A stretch of DNA of 8,776 nt from positions 1 through 8,776 of the forward strand of contig JAQGJY010000115.1 in assembly GCA_028290325.1 (NCBI GenBank), in the 5' to 3' direction. Shown here piece after piece: positions 1-6,397 of this stretch. Source of the DNA: Tardiphaga sp. (GTDB lineage Bacteria; Pseudomonadota; Alphaproteobacteria; Rhizobiales; Xanthobacteraceae). The translations under genes were made by a program, and so were the position numbers. Below the pieces are notes generated by a model that saw only the letters and a list, made by a program, of their open reading frames with translations, had not been told where the DNA came from and did not search any database. Each line of letters begins with the position of its first letter. The stretch's first letter is position 1.

Positions 1-237
1 AAATCCGCCGCGCATCATCTGATCGAGGCCGCCAGCCAAAAGGCCGTCGCGGACAAAGCTCATCTGCGCGACGTGCTGGCAGCCGATCCCAACGTCACCA
101 AACATCTCGACGCGGCAAAGCTGGACACCCTGTTCGATCCGCTGGCCTATCAGGGCGTGTCGCAGCAATTGATCGACAGGCTGCTCGCCGCGCTCGAAAA
201 CAAGACGGATTATGCGCCGGATACGCAATGCAAATGA
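1..237 (+). CDS. pcaB: 3-carboxy-cis,cis-muconate cycloisomerase, C-terminal end (partial)
   Basis: This is the last 78 residues of PcaB, read in frame 1 to the TGA at 235-237; the rest lies before the window. PcaB is a cytoplasmic fumarase/adenylosuccinate-lyase superfamily enzyme that lactonises beta-carboxy-cis,cis-muconate to 4-carboxymuconolactone in protocatechuate breakdown. The visible part is the helical C-terminal domain. The runs HHLIEAASQKAVADKAHLRD, VLAADPNVTKHL and LFDPLAYQGVSQQLIDRLL match my recollection of the end of proteobacterial PcaB proteins. The catalytic signature loop would lie upstream and cannot be checked. It runs in the same direction as pcaD and pcaC, which catalyse the next two steps, and that supports the call. 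The tail after the last helix (ENKTDYAPDTQCK) is unremarkable. Confidence 0.88.
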   Translation, partial: KSAAHHLIEAASQKAVADKAHLRDVLAADPNVTKHLDAAKLDTLFDPLAYQGVSQQLIDRLLAALENKTDYAPDTQCK

Positions 238-247
238 GGCCGTCGCT

Positions 248-318
248 GCCGGCTTGACCCGGCAATCCATCATGCTTGGAAAGAGTTGCTTTAGATGGAT
301 GCGCGGGTCGAGCCCGGC
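248..318. repeat. Imperfect palindromic intergenic element between pcaB and pcaD
   Basis: The left arm (248-271, GCCGGCTTGACCCGGCAATC then CATC) and right arm (294-318, GATGGATGCGCGGGTCGAGC then CCGGC) are complementary over most of their length, with a few mismatches and a one-base offset. They enclose a 22-base loop. The element resembles the short palindromic repeats scattered between genes in Bradyrhizobiaceae, with GGGTC/GACCC cores and GATGGAT edges; that likeness is from memory. It fills about half of the 140-bp gap between pcaB and pcaD. It may fold in the transcript and affect mRNA stability. No T-tract follows, so it is not a typical terminator. Confidence 0.7.
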
Positions 319-377
319 CATGACGACCGCAAGGGTTGGACTGCTGACGATCTCGGCAAAATTGGAGAAAAGATCTC

Positions 378-1160
378 GTGCCCATGATCACCACCGATGA
401 CGGCTGCAAGCTGCATGTGCGCATCGACGGCCGTGACGACGCACCGGCTTTGGTGCTGTCGAATTCGCTCGGCTGCACGCTCGACATGTGGGAGCCGCAG
501 ATCGCGGCTTTCACCACACGCTTCCGCGTCGTTCGCTACGATCGGCGCGGTCATGGCCAGTCCGACGTGCCTGACGGCCCCTATTCGATGCCGCGATTCG
601 GCCAGGACGTCATCGCGATCCTCGACGCGCTCGCGATCAAACGCGCGCATTGGTGCGGGCTGTCGATGGGCGGCATGGTCGGGCAATGGCTCGGCGCCAA
701 CGCATCGGAGCGCTTCGACCGCATCGTGCTGTCGAATACCGCGTGCCACTATCCGGACCCGACCAACTGGCACAACCGCATCAAGGCGGTGACCGAGGGC
801 GGCCTCCAAGCCGTCGCGGATACGGTGATTGCCGGCTGGCTCACCGAAGCTTTTCGGGCCCGCGAACCGGACACGACATCGCGGCTGAAGGCGATGCTGC
901 TGGCGTCGCCCGTGAAAGGCTACCTCGCCTGCTGCGAGGCGCTGAGCACGCTCGACCAGCGCGCGCTGTTGCCAGCGATCAAGCGCCCGACGCTTGTGAT
1001 CGCCGGTCGCCACGACAAGGCCACACCCGTCGAGGCCGGTGAAGTCATCCGAGACGGCATCCCCGGCGCGGCGATGATGGTGCTCGACGCCGCCCACATC
1101 TCGAACATCGAACAGTCGGCGGCGTTCACGGAAGCGGTGCTGGGATTTTTGAAGGGCTGA
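378..1160 (+). CDS. pcaD: 3-oxoadipate enol-lactonase (alpha/beta hydrolase)
   Basis: This 260-residue cytoplasmic alpha/beta-hydrolase is the usual PcaD length. It hydrolyses 3-oxoadipate enol-lactone to 3-oxoadipate. The N-terminal stretch LVLSNSLGCTLDMWEPQI is typical of the family. The nucleophile elbow GLSMGG places the catalytic Ser at residue 96. The likely acid is Asp213 in AGRHDKATP and the catalytic His is His240 in DAAHISNIEQ, so the triad is complete. The GTG start at 378 is preferred because GGAG at 364-367 lies 10 bases upstream and PcaD proteins commonly begin MPMI; an ATG at 384 is the alternative. It lies between pcaB and pcaC, the preceding and coupled steps of the pathway. 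Some bacteria fuse PcaD to PcaC (PcaL), but here they are separate genes. Confidence 0.93.
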   Translation: MPMITTDDGCKLHVRIDGRDDAPALVLSNSLGCTLDMWEPQIAAFTTRFRVVRYDRRGHGQSDVPDGPYSMPRFGQDVIAILDALAIKRAHWCGLSMGGMVGQWLGANASERFDRIVLSNTACHYPDPTNWHNRIKAVTEGGLQAVADTVIAGWLTEAFRAREPDTTSRLKAMLLASPVKGYLACCEALSTLDQRALLPAIKRPTLVIAGRHDKATPVEAGEVIRDGIPGAAMMVLDAAHISNIEQSAAFTEAVLGFLKG

Positions 1161-1179
1161 CGACGCGCGCCCCGGACAA

Positions 1180-1206
1180 GACGCAGCGGACGCAGTCCGT
1201 TGCGTC
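1180..1206 (+). repeat. Stem-loop just downstream of pcaD
   Basis: GACGCAGCGGA (1180-1190) pairs with TCCGTTGCGTC (1196-1206): an 11-bp stem with one G-U pair and a 5-base loop (CGCAG). It begins 19 bases after the pcaD stop and its right arm overlaps the next palindrome by two bases. No T-run follows, so a complete Rho-independent terminator is not supported. It may be part of a larger palindromic repeat or an RNA-stability structure. Confidence 0.6.
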
Positions 1207-1295
1207 GCTGATCCCGGGCCGTTACGAAGGCAGGAACGGTTACGGTCCCGGCTCCGCGGGCAGCGCAAATGCGCCGCCCGGGTCGGGATCAGCGA
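1205..1295 (+). repeat. Long-range palindrome with internal hairpin between pcaD and pcaC
   Basis: A perfect 12-bp inverted repeat, TCGCTGATCCCG at 1205-1216 and CGGGATCAGCGA at 1284-1295, encloses 67 bases. Inside, CGGGCAGCGC (1257-1266) and GCGCCGCCCG (1271-1280) form a second stem with one mismatch and an AAAT loop. GTTACG also occurs twice (1221-1226, 1239-1244). The right outer arm runs into the GAGG ribosome binding site of pcaC (1294-1297). The arrangement looks like a palindromic repeat element inserted in the operon, and in RNA it could partly hide that site; both statements are inference. Confidence 0.65.
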
Positions 1296-1304
1296 GGTCA
1301 CTCC

Positions 1305-1697
1305 ATGAACGACGACCAACGCCGCGCCGCCGGCATGACGCAGCGCCGCAAGGTGCTCGGCGATGCCTGGGTCGACAAATCCTTGGCGAACAAGAACGCC
1401 TTCAATGCCGAATTCGTCGATCTCATCACGCGACACGCCTGGGGCGAGATCTGGACCCGGCCGCATTTCGACGCGCGCACCCGCCGCGTCCTGGTGATCG
1501 GCACCATGGTGGCGCTGGGACAATGGGACGAATTCAGACTGCACGTTCGCGCGGCGCTGACCGAGGGCGGCTTCACGCCCGACGACATCAAGGAGATATT
1601 GCTGCAGCAGGCGATCTATTGCGGCGTGCCCGCCGCCAATCATGCCGTCAAGGAAGCCGGCGCGATCGTTCAGGAATTGGGATTGCTCAAACCATAG
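1305..1697 (+). CDS. pcaC: 4-carboxymuconolactone decarboxylase
   Basis: This 130-residue protein belongs to the carboxymuconolactone decarboxylase (CMD/AhpD-like) family and has the usual PcaC size. It decarboxylates 4-carboxymuconolactone to 3-oxoadipate enol-lactone, the substrate of PcaD. The family core runs from about residue 40 to 120. Visible features are RRVLVIGTMVALGQWDEFRL with His80 just after it, then GGFTPDDIKEILLQQAIYCG and VPAANHAVKEA. His80 sits where PcaC proteins carry a conserved, probably catalytic, histidine. The frame is open upstream to 1269, but the ATG at 1305 is chosen because GAGG at 1294-1297 lies 7 bases before it. The gene follows pcaD after a 144-bp structured gap and its last 28 bases overlap a convergent gene. 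Confidence 0.93.
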   Translation: MNDDQRRAAGMTQRRKVLGDAWVDKSLANKNAFNAEFVDLITRHAWGEIWTRPHFDARTRRVLVIGTMVALGQWDEFRLHVRAALTEGGFTPDDIKEILLQQAIYCGVPAANHAVKEAGAIVQELGLLKP

Positions 1698-2200
1698 GGC
1701 ATGTCGGCCTCGGCGCGCGGCGTGCTCCGCGCCGCCGCGTCACGCAGCACGGGCGGCTCGACCGCCATCACGATGATCGCCCCCAGCATCAGCAGCAACT
1801 CGGCCGCGTGCAGCCGCATCGCCGCCAGCTCGCCGACCCGCGATGCCATCACCATGCTGGCGAAGCTGATGAAACCGCCGATCCCGAGCGCCATCGCCAG
1901 CGCTTCATCGCAGCCCCCGGAGCGGCGGATCGTGGCGCGGGTGGTGAACACCAGGAACACCGCGAAGAACGCGACGACAGTGATCTTGCCAAGCGCCAGC
2001 AGCCACGCGAACCGCACCGTGCTGAGCGCCGCGAATTGCAGATAGTCGCTCATGAACAGAGCGACCGAGATGTTCGGGCGGTCATAGAGCCCATGCACCG
2101 GAGAGATGATGATTTTGAACGCGACGATGGTCCAGGCCGGAATGAAATAGGCAGCAAGCAGCGCGCCGTTGAATGTGCTGATCCGCCAGTCCGTTTTCAT
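1670..2200 (-). CDS. Uncharacterised four-helix inner-membrane protein
   Basis: I do not recognise a named family. The 176-residue product is strongly hydrophobic, with four probable membrane helices at about residues 12-33, 65-88, 100-119 and 129-147, joined by short loops. One loop is ISPVHGLYDRPNISVALFMS and another is RRSGGCDEA. The soluble C-terminal tail (about 150-176) is rich in Ala, Arg and Pro. I recall similar hypothetical proteins in Bradyrhizobium, but cannot cite one. No signal peptide, catalytic motif or metal site stands out. The start is the ATG at 2198-2200; the ribosome binding site is weak. The 3' end overlaps pcaC by 28 bases tail to tail. It diverges from livH across the 319-bp intergenic region. 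Consistent coding bias and well-spaced helices support a real gene; its function is unknown. Confidence 0.75.
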   Translation of the reverse strand: MKTDWRISTFNGALLAAYFIPAWTIVAFKIIISPVHGLYDRPNISVALFMSDYLQFAALSTVRFAWLLALGKITVVAFFAVFLVFTTRATIRRSGGCDEALAMALGIGGFISFASMVMASRVGELAAMRLHAAELLLMLGAIIVMAVEPPVLRDAAARSTPRAEADMPYGLSNPNS

Positions 2201-2282
2201 CGTCGCATCGCCCGTCTCGCGCCGCAGCGAATGGCGCGGCGGTCATCCGGCGAGCTAACGCCGGGACAATGCGGCGGGCAAT

Positions 2283-2336
2283 TTAAACCGTTTTTTAACC
2301 TTAACGGACGTTAACCCCCTGTTATCCATCGATGGA
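2283..2336. promoter_or_regulatory. Cluster of TTAACC-like motifs and palindromes (candidate operator region)
   Basis: Four TTAA(A)C motifs lie within 34 bases: TTAAACC 2283-2289, TTAACC 2295-2300, TTAACG 2301-2306 and TTAACC 2311-2316. A fifth copy (TTAACC) is at 2504-2509, just before livH. TTAACGGACGTTAA (2301-2314) is a dyad with two central bases, and TCCATCGATGGA (2325-2336) is a perfect 12-bp palindrome. The stretch is AT-rich in a GC-rich genome. It could be the binding site of a regulator of livH or of the divergent gene; the regulator is unknown. Confidence 0.4.
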
Positions 2337-2351
2337 ACACCGGCCTGGCGC

Positions 2352-2380
2352 GCCGCTTGCAGCCGCTTGCAGCCGCTTGC
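2352..2380. repeat. 10-bp tandem repeat, three copies
   Basis: GCCGCTTGC occurs at 2352-2360, 2362-2370 and 2372-2380, separated by single A bases, giving nearly three exact copies of a 10-bp unit. It lies about 140 bp upstream of livH. The period is close to one helical turn, so it could present sites on one DNA face, or it may simply be a slippage product that varies between strains. Confidence 0.8.
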
Positions 2381-2519
2381 GGCCTGCTGCGTCGGTGGCC
2401 GCGGTGATGGGCGCCCGGACGAGCAATCCGTGTACAGCCGAAAAGGTCGCACAGCCTGCTGTTGCCGCCTCGCCGCGCCGCTGTTACTGAAAGTGACGAA
2501 GGCTTAACCACGGCAGCGC

Positions 2520-3437
2520 ATGGATTATTTCGCCCAGCAACTGATCAACGGCCTGGTCCTCGGCTCGATCTACGGCCTGATCGCGATTGGCTATACGATG
2601 GTGTACGGCATCGTCGGCATGATCAATTTCGCCCATGGCGACGTCTTCATGATCGGCGGTTTTATCGCCCTGATCACGTTCCTCATTCTGGTGTCGATCG
2701 GCCTGACAATGGTGCCGGTGATCTTGCTGCTGGCGCTGCTGGTGGCGATGGCGGTGACCGCGTTGTATGGCTGGACCATCGAGCGCATCGCCTATCGGCC
2801 GCTGCGGCACTCGTTCCGACTGGCGCCGATGCTGTCGGCGATCGGCATGTCGTTCGTGCTGACGAACTTCGCGCAGGTCGCCCAGGGCGCCCGCGTCAAG
2901 CCGGTGCCCCCGATCGTCACCGGCGGCTACACGCTCTATGAAGGCCCCGGCGGATTTGTGGTGCGGCTGTCGAACATCCAGATCGTCGTCGTGATCACCA
3001 CGGTCGTGCTGCTGGCGATCTTCACCTGGCTGGTCGCGCGCACCCGGCTCGGTCGCGACATGCGCGCCTGCGAGCAGGACCAGACGATGGCCGCGCTGCT
3101 CGGCGTCGATGTCGATCGCACGATCTCGATGACCTTCGTGATCGGCGCGGCTCTCGCCGCCGTCGCCGGCATGATGTATCTGCTCTATTACGGCCTGGTC
3201 GATTTCTTCATGGGCTTCGTCGCCGGCATCAAGGCCTTCACCGCCGCCGTGCTCGGCGGCATCGGCTCGCTGCCCGGCGCGATGCTCGGCGGGCTGTTGA
3301 TCGGCCTCATCGAAACGCTGTGGTCGGCCTATTTCTCGGTCGAATATAAAGACGTCGCGGCGTTCTCGATCCTGATCGTGGTTCTGATCTTCCTTCCGAC
3401 CGGCCTGCTCGGCCGGCCCGAAGTCGAAAAAGTTTGA
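2520..3437 (+). CDS. livH: Branched-chain amino acid-type ABC transporter, permease LivH
   Basis: This 305-residue inner-membrane protein is one of two channel subunits of a HAAT-family importer. It opens with the family hallmark GLVLGSIYGLIAIGYTMVYG (residues 11-30) followed by INFAHGDVFMIGG. About eight hydrophobic segments follow. The cytoplasmic coupling loop that contacts the ATPases is RLGRDMRACEQDQTMAALLG (about 176-195), followed by the conserved Gly-rich end KAFTAAVLGGIGSLPGAMLG (238-257). The length is normal. The start is the ATG at 2520; no good ribosome binding site precedes it (GAAGG at 2498-2502 is 17 bases away), yet the family homology begins immediately, so no other start fits. 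It is the first gene of the five-gene operon. Its stop lies 11 bases before the preferred livM start. Confidence 0.94.
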   Translation: MDYFAQQLINGLVLGSIYGLIAIGYTMVYGIVGMINFAHGDVFMIGGFIALITFLILVSIGLTMVPVILLLALLVAMAVTALYGWTIERIAYRPLRHSFRLAPMLSAIGMSFVLTNFAQVAQGARVKPVPPIVTGGYTLYEGPGGFVVRLSNIQIVVVITTVVLLAIFTWLVARTRLGRDMRACEQDQTMAALLGVDVDRTISMTFVIGAALAAVAGMMYLLYYGLVDFFMGFVAGIKAFTAAVLGGIGSLPGAMLGGLLIGLIETLWSAYFSVEYKDVAAFSILIVVLIFLPTGLLGRPEVEKV

Positions 3438-3448
3438 TCGGACCCGGC

Positions 3449-4771
3449 GTGGACACCGCTCTGCCAGACATGCCGTCCACGTCGCGCAAGATCGACATCG
3501 CTTTCATCCTGAAGAAATCACTCGTCAGCGCGCTGGTCGCGTTGGTGCTGTTCTCGCTGATGATCGGCATTCGCACCGAGGCGGGTCCGAGCGGACAACT
3601 GACCTACTGGACCCGCTTCGGCGATCTCGCGATGATGGTGGTCGCCGTGTTCGCCGGCTCGATCGTCATCGAATGGCTCAGGCATTGGTGGGGACCGGTC
3701 GAGACCATCCGCGTCGTGCCGCCGATGGCGGAGAAGGCGCTCAGCCTGGCCGGCCGGCTGGTCGCGCCGGCGCTGCTGGCCTTCACGTTTCTGGTGCCGG
3801 TCATCTTCTACGATCAGCGCTACATCCTGGATCTCGGCATCCTCGTGCTGACCTATGTGATGCTCGGCTGGGGCCTCAACGTCGTGGTCGGCCTCGCCGG
3901 TTTGCTCGATCTCGGCTACGTCGCGTTCTACGCCGTCGGGGCCTATTCCTACGCGCTGTTGGCGACGAATTTCGGCCTGTCGTTCTGGATCTGCCTGCCG
4001 CTCGCGGGCATCCTCGCCGCATTCTTCGGCGTGCTGCTCGGCTTCCCGGTGCTGCGGCTGCGGGGTGATTACCTAGCCATCGTGACGCTGGCGTTCGGCG
4101 AAATCATCCGCCTCGTCATCATCAACTGGCAGAGCTTCACCGGCGGCCCGAACGGGGTCAGTGGCATTCCGCGCCCAAGCCTTTTCGGGATTCCGATGAC
4201 GGCGGCCGATGACGGTTTCGCGGCGCGGCTCGGCATCGAATTCTCGCCGACGCATCGCATCGTGCTGTTGTTCTATCTGATCCTGGCGCTGGCGCTGCTG
4301 ACGAATTGGGTAACGATTCGGCTGCGTCGGCTGCCGATCGGCCGCGCATGGGAAGCCTTGCGGGAAGACGAAGTCGCCTGCCGCGCGCTCGGCATCAACA
4401 CGACGACGACGAAGCTGACGGCGTTCGCCACCGGCGCGATGTTCGGTGGTTTCGCCGGCGCGTTCTTCGCCACCCGTCAGGGCTTCATCAGCCCGGAATC
4501 CTTCACGTTTCACGAATCCGCCTTGGTGCTGGCCATCGTCGTGCTCGGCGGCATGGGCTCGCAGCTCGGTGTCGCGCTCGCGGCGCTGGCGATGATCGGC
4601 GGCTTCGAGCTGTTCAGAGGCCTCGAACAATTCCGGATGCTCGTGTTCGGCGGCGCGATGGTGCTGCTGATGATCTGGCGGCCGCGCGGGCTGATCGGCC
4701 ATCGGGCGCCGACCGTGTTCCTGAAAGACAATCGCGCGATCTCGTCCGACCTCGTCAAGGAAGGTCGCTGA
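3449..4771 (+). CDS. livM: Branched-chain amino acid-type ABC transporter, permease LivM
   Basis: This is the second channel subunit, about 440 residues, the long type of LivM. An N-terminal extension with two hydrophobic segments (roughly residues 20-80, like the DUF3382 region of E. coli LivM) precedes the permease domain. The domain includes LVLTYVMLGWGLNVVVGLAG, LLDLGYVAFYAVGAYSYALL and the later run NWQSFTGGPNGVSGIPRP. The coupling loop GRAWEALREDEVACRALGIN lies at about residues 298-317. The start is uncertain. GTG at 3449 is preferred because GGA at 3440-3442 is six bases upstream. TTG at 3434, overlapping the livH stop by four bases, and ATG at 3470, with no ribosome site, are alternatives. 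The stop overlaps the livG ATG by one base (TGATG), implying coupled translation. Confidence 0.92.
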   Translation: MDTALPDMPSTSRKIDIAFILKKSLVSALVALVLFSLMIGIRTEAGPSGQLTYWTRFGDLAMMVVAVFAGSIVIEWLRHWWGPVETIRVVPPMAEKALSLAGRLVAPALLAFTFLVPVIFYDQRYILDLGILVLTYVMLGWGLNVVVGLAGLLDLGYVAFYAVGAYSYALLATNFGLSFWICLPLAGILAAFFGVLLGFPVLRLRGDYLAIVTLAFGEIIRLVIINWQSFTGGPNGVSGIPRPSLFGIPMTAADDGFAARLGIEFSPTHRIVLLFYLILALALLTNWVTIRLRRLPIGRAWEALREDEVACRALGINTTTTKLTAFATGAMFGGFAGAFFATRQGFISPESFTFHESALVLAIVVLGGMGSQLGVALAALAMIGGFELFRGLEQFRMLVFGGAMVLLMIWRPRGLIGHRAPTVFLKDNRAISSDLVKEGR

Positions 4772-5607
4772 TGGGGCCGAACAATATCCTCAGCGTCGAA
4801 AATCTGACGATGCGCTTCGGCGGCATCGTTGCGGTCAACGAGCTGTCGTTCGCCGCGCAGCGCCGCAAGATCACGGCGCTGATCGGCCCGAACGGGGCCG
4901 GCAAGACCACCGTCTTCAATTGCATCACCGGCTTCTACAAGCCGACCACCGGCGCGATCCGGCTCCAGCATGATGACGGCGCGCAATTCGAATTGCAGAA
5001 GCTGAACGACTTTCGCATCTCGAAGATCGGCAAGGTCGCGCGCACCTTCCAGAATATCAGGCTGTTTCCCGGCATGACGGCGCTGGAAAACCTGATGGTC
5101 GCCCAGCACAACACGCTGATGAAGGCGTCCGGCTACACATTTCTCGGCCTGTTCGGGCTGCCGTCGTATCGCAAGGCGGAGAAGGAAGCCATCGATCTCG
5201 CGCGCTTCTGGCTCGATCAGGTCAATCTGCTCGACCGGGCCGACGAGGCCGCCGGCAATTTTCCTTACGGCGACCAGCGCCGCCTCGAGATCGCGCGCGC
5301 GATGTGCACGCGGCCGGCGCTGCTTTGCCTTGACGAGCCCGCCGCCGGTTTGAACGCGCGCGAGAGCGCAGCCTTGAGCGAACTGCTGCTGGCGATCCGC
5401 GATCAGCACGGCACCTCGATTTTGCTGATCGAGCACGACATGGCGGTGGTGATGGAAATCTCCGACCACATTGTCGTGCTCGATTACGGCGTGAAAATCG
5501 CCGATGCCGCGCCGCAGGCGATCCGCGACGATCCGAAGGTGATCGCGGCCTATCTCGGCGCGGAGGATGAGGAAGAGGCCGTCGCCGTCATGGAGGGCGA
5601 GATATGA
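4771..5607 (+). CDS. livG: Branched-chain amino acid-type ABC transporter, ATPase LivG
   Basis: This 278-residue ATPase sits on the inner face of the membrane and pairs with LivF to drive uptake. The motifs are in order: Walker A GPNGAGKT (39-46), Q-loop Gln94 in RTFQNIRLF, signature YGDQRRLEIARAM (166-178), Walker B LLCLDEP (184-190) with Glu189 as catalytic base, and H-loop His222 in IEHDMAVVM. The signature reads YGDQ rather than LSGGQ; LivG proteins normally have YGQQ or close variants, so this is a mild change. The C-terminal tail ends in the acidic run GAEDEEEAVAVMEGE. A strong AAGGAAGG (4757-4764) lies six bases before the ATG. The stop overlaps the livF start in an ATGA. Confidence 0.95.
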   Translation: MGPNNILSVENLTMRFGGIVAVNELSFAAQRRKITALIGPNGAGKTTVFNCITGFYKPTTGAIRLQHDDGAQFELQKLNDFRISKIGKVARTFQNIRLFPGMTALENLMVAQHNTLMKASGYTFLGLFGLPSYRKAEKEAIDLARFWLDQVNLLDRADEAAGNFPYGDQRRLEIARAMCTRPALLCLDEPAAGLNARESAALSELLLAIRDQHGTSILLIEHDMAVVMEISDHIVVLDYGVKIADAAPQAIRDDPKVIAAYLGAEDEEEAVAVMEGEI

Positions 5608-6356
5608 ACGCACCCCTCCTCGCCATTCGCGGATTGCGCGCCTCCTACGGCAAGATCGAGGCGCTGAAAGGCGTCGATCTCGACATCGCGGCCGGCGAGA
5701 TCGTGACGCTGATCGGCGCCAACGGCGCCGGCAAATCGACATTGATGATGACGATCTTCGGCAAGCCGCGCGCCCGTGCCGGTCGCATCGTCTATGATGG
5801 CCGGGACATCACCAGCGTCCCGACCCACCACATCGCGCGGATGAGGATCGCGCAATCGCCGGAAGGCCGCCGGATTTTCCCGCGCATGAGCGTGGCCGAA
5901 AATCTGCAGATGGGCGCCGACGCGACGGACGGCACGCCGGCCGAACGCGCCGCATCGCTGGACAAGGTGGTGACGCTGTTTCCCCGCCTGAAGGAGCGGA
6001 TGACGCAGCGCGGCGGCACACTCTCCGGCGGCGAGCAGCAGATGCTCGCGATCGGCCGCGCATTGATGTCGCGCCCGCGACTGCTGATGCTCGACGAACC
6101 CTCGCTCGGCCTTGCTCCGCTGATCGCCAAACAGATCTTCGACGCGATCCGCGTGCTCAACAGACAAGACGGCCTCACCGTGCTGATCGTGGAGCAGAAC
6201 GCCAACCACGCCTTGCGCCTGGCGCATCGCGGTTACGTCATGGTCAACGGGCTCATCACGCTATCGGGCACCGGCGCGGAATTATTGAAGCGCCCGGAAA
6301 TCCGCGCGGCCTATCTCGAAGGTGGCCGGCAGACGGATGCTCCTGCGGCGGGTTGA
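5604..6356 (+). CDS. livF: Branched-chain amino acid-type ABC transporter, ATPase LivF
   Basis: This 250-residue ATPase is the partner of LivG. The motifs are in order: Walker A GANGAGKS (38-45), Q-loop Gln84 in IAQSPEGRRIFPRMSV, signature LSGGEQQMLAIGRALM (140-155), Walker B LLMLDEP (160-166) with Glu165, and D-loop SLGLAP. The usual H-loop histidine is replaced by Gln198 in IVEQNANHAL. This is normal for LivF, so the conventional His comes from LivG in the LivG-LivF pair. The run RGYVMVNGLITLSG (229-242) is also family-typical. The ATG overlaps the livG stop by four bases (ATGA), with GGAGGGCGAG just upstream. The gene is followed by a 96-bp gap before livJ. Confidence 0.95.
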   Translation: MNAPLLAIRGLRASYGKIEALKGVDLDIAAGEIVTLIGANGAGKSTLMMTIFGKPRARAGRIVYDGRDITSVPTHHIARMRIAQSPEGRRIFPRMSVAENLQMGADATDGTPAERAASLDKVVTLFPRLKERMTQRGGTLSGGEQQMLAIGRALMSRPRLLMLDEPSLGLAPLIAKQIFDAIRVLNRQDGLTVLIVEQNANHALRLAHRGYVMVNGLITLSGTGAELLKRPEIRAAYLEGGRQTDAPAAG

Positions 6357-6397
6357 CGCGCCGACGCCGTCAAAATTTGCCGATGACTTCCCCCGAA

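Larger units (their letters stand above)
2201..2519. other. Divergent intergenic region upstream of livH
   Basis: This 319-bp stretch holds no convincing gene. It must contain the promoters of the minus-strand membrane protein and of the liv operon unless the latter is read through from elsewhere. I see a small hairpin (CCGGCG 2247-2252 / CGCCGG 2259-2264), TTAACC-like motifs and palindromes (2283-2336), a 10-bp tandem repeat (2352-2380) and a weak dyad (GTTACT 2483-2488 / AGTGAC 2492-2497). No sigma-70 pair with good spacing stands out. Frames open across part of it encode repetitive, non-protein-like sequence. Confidence 0.6.

Noticed and set aside
291..1643. 450-codon open frame on the minus strand across pcaD and pcaC
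   Set aside because: It lies opposite two clear enzymes, reads as Arg/His/Ala-rich sequence with no domain, and is typical antisense openness in high-GC DNA.
1523..2314. 263-codon plus-strand frame opposite the membrane-protein gene
   Set aside because: Its product is an Arg/Asp/His-rich shadow, whereas the opposite strand gives a coherent four-helix protein.
4306..4770. Upstream in-frame extension of livG inside livM
   Set aside because: The extra 155 residues are Arg-rich and non-homologous; ATG at 4771 has a strong AAGGAAGG site and starts the family sequence.
4510..5742. 410-codon open frame on the minus strand across livM, livG and livF
   Set aside because: It mirrors the coding frames of three well-defined transporter genes and its product is low-complexity, Arg-rich sequence.
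5782..5800. Loss of the H-loop histidine in LivF as a defect
   Set aside because: Gln in VEQNA is the normal LivF sequence (here at codon 198, near 6195-6197), so it is a family trait rather than damage.
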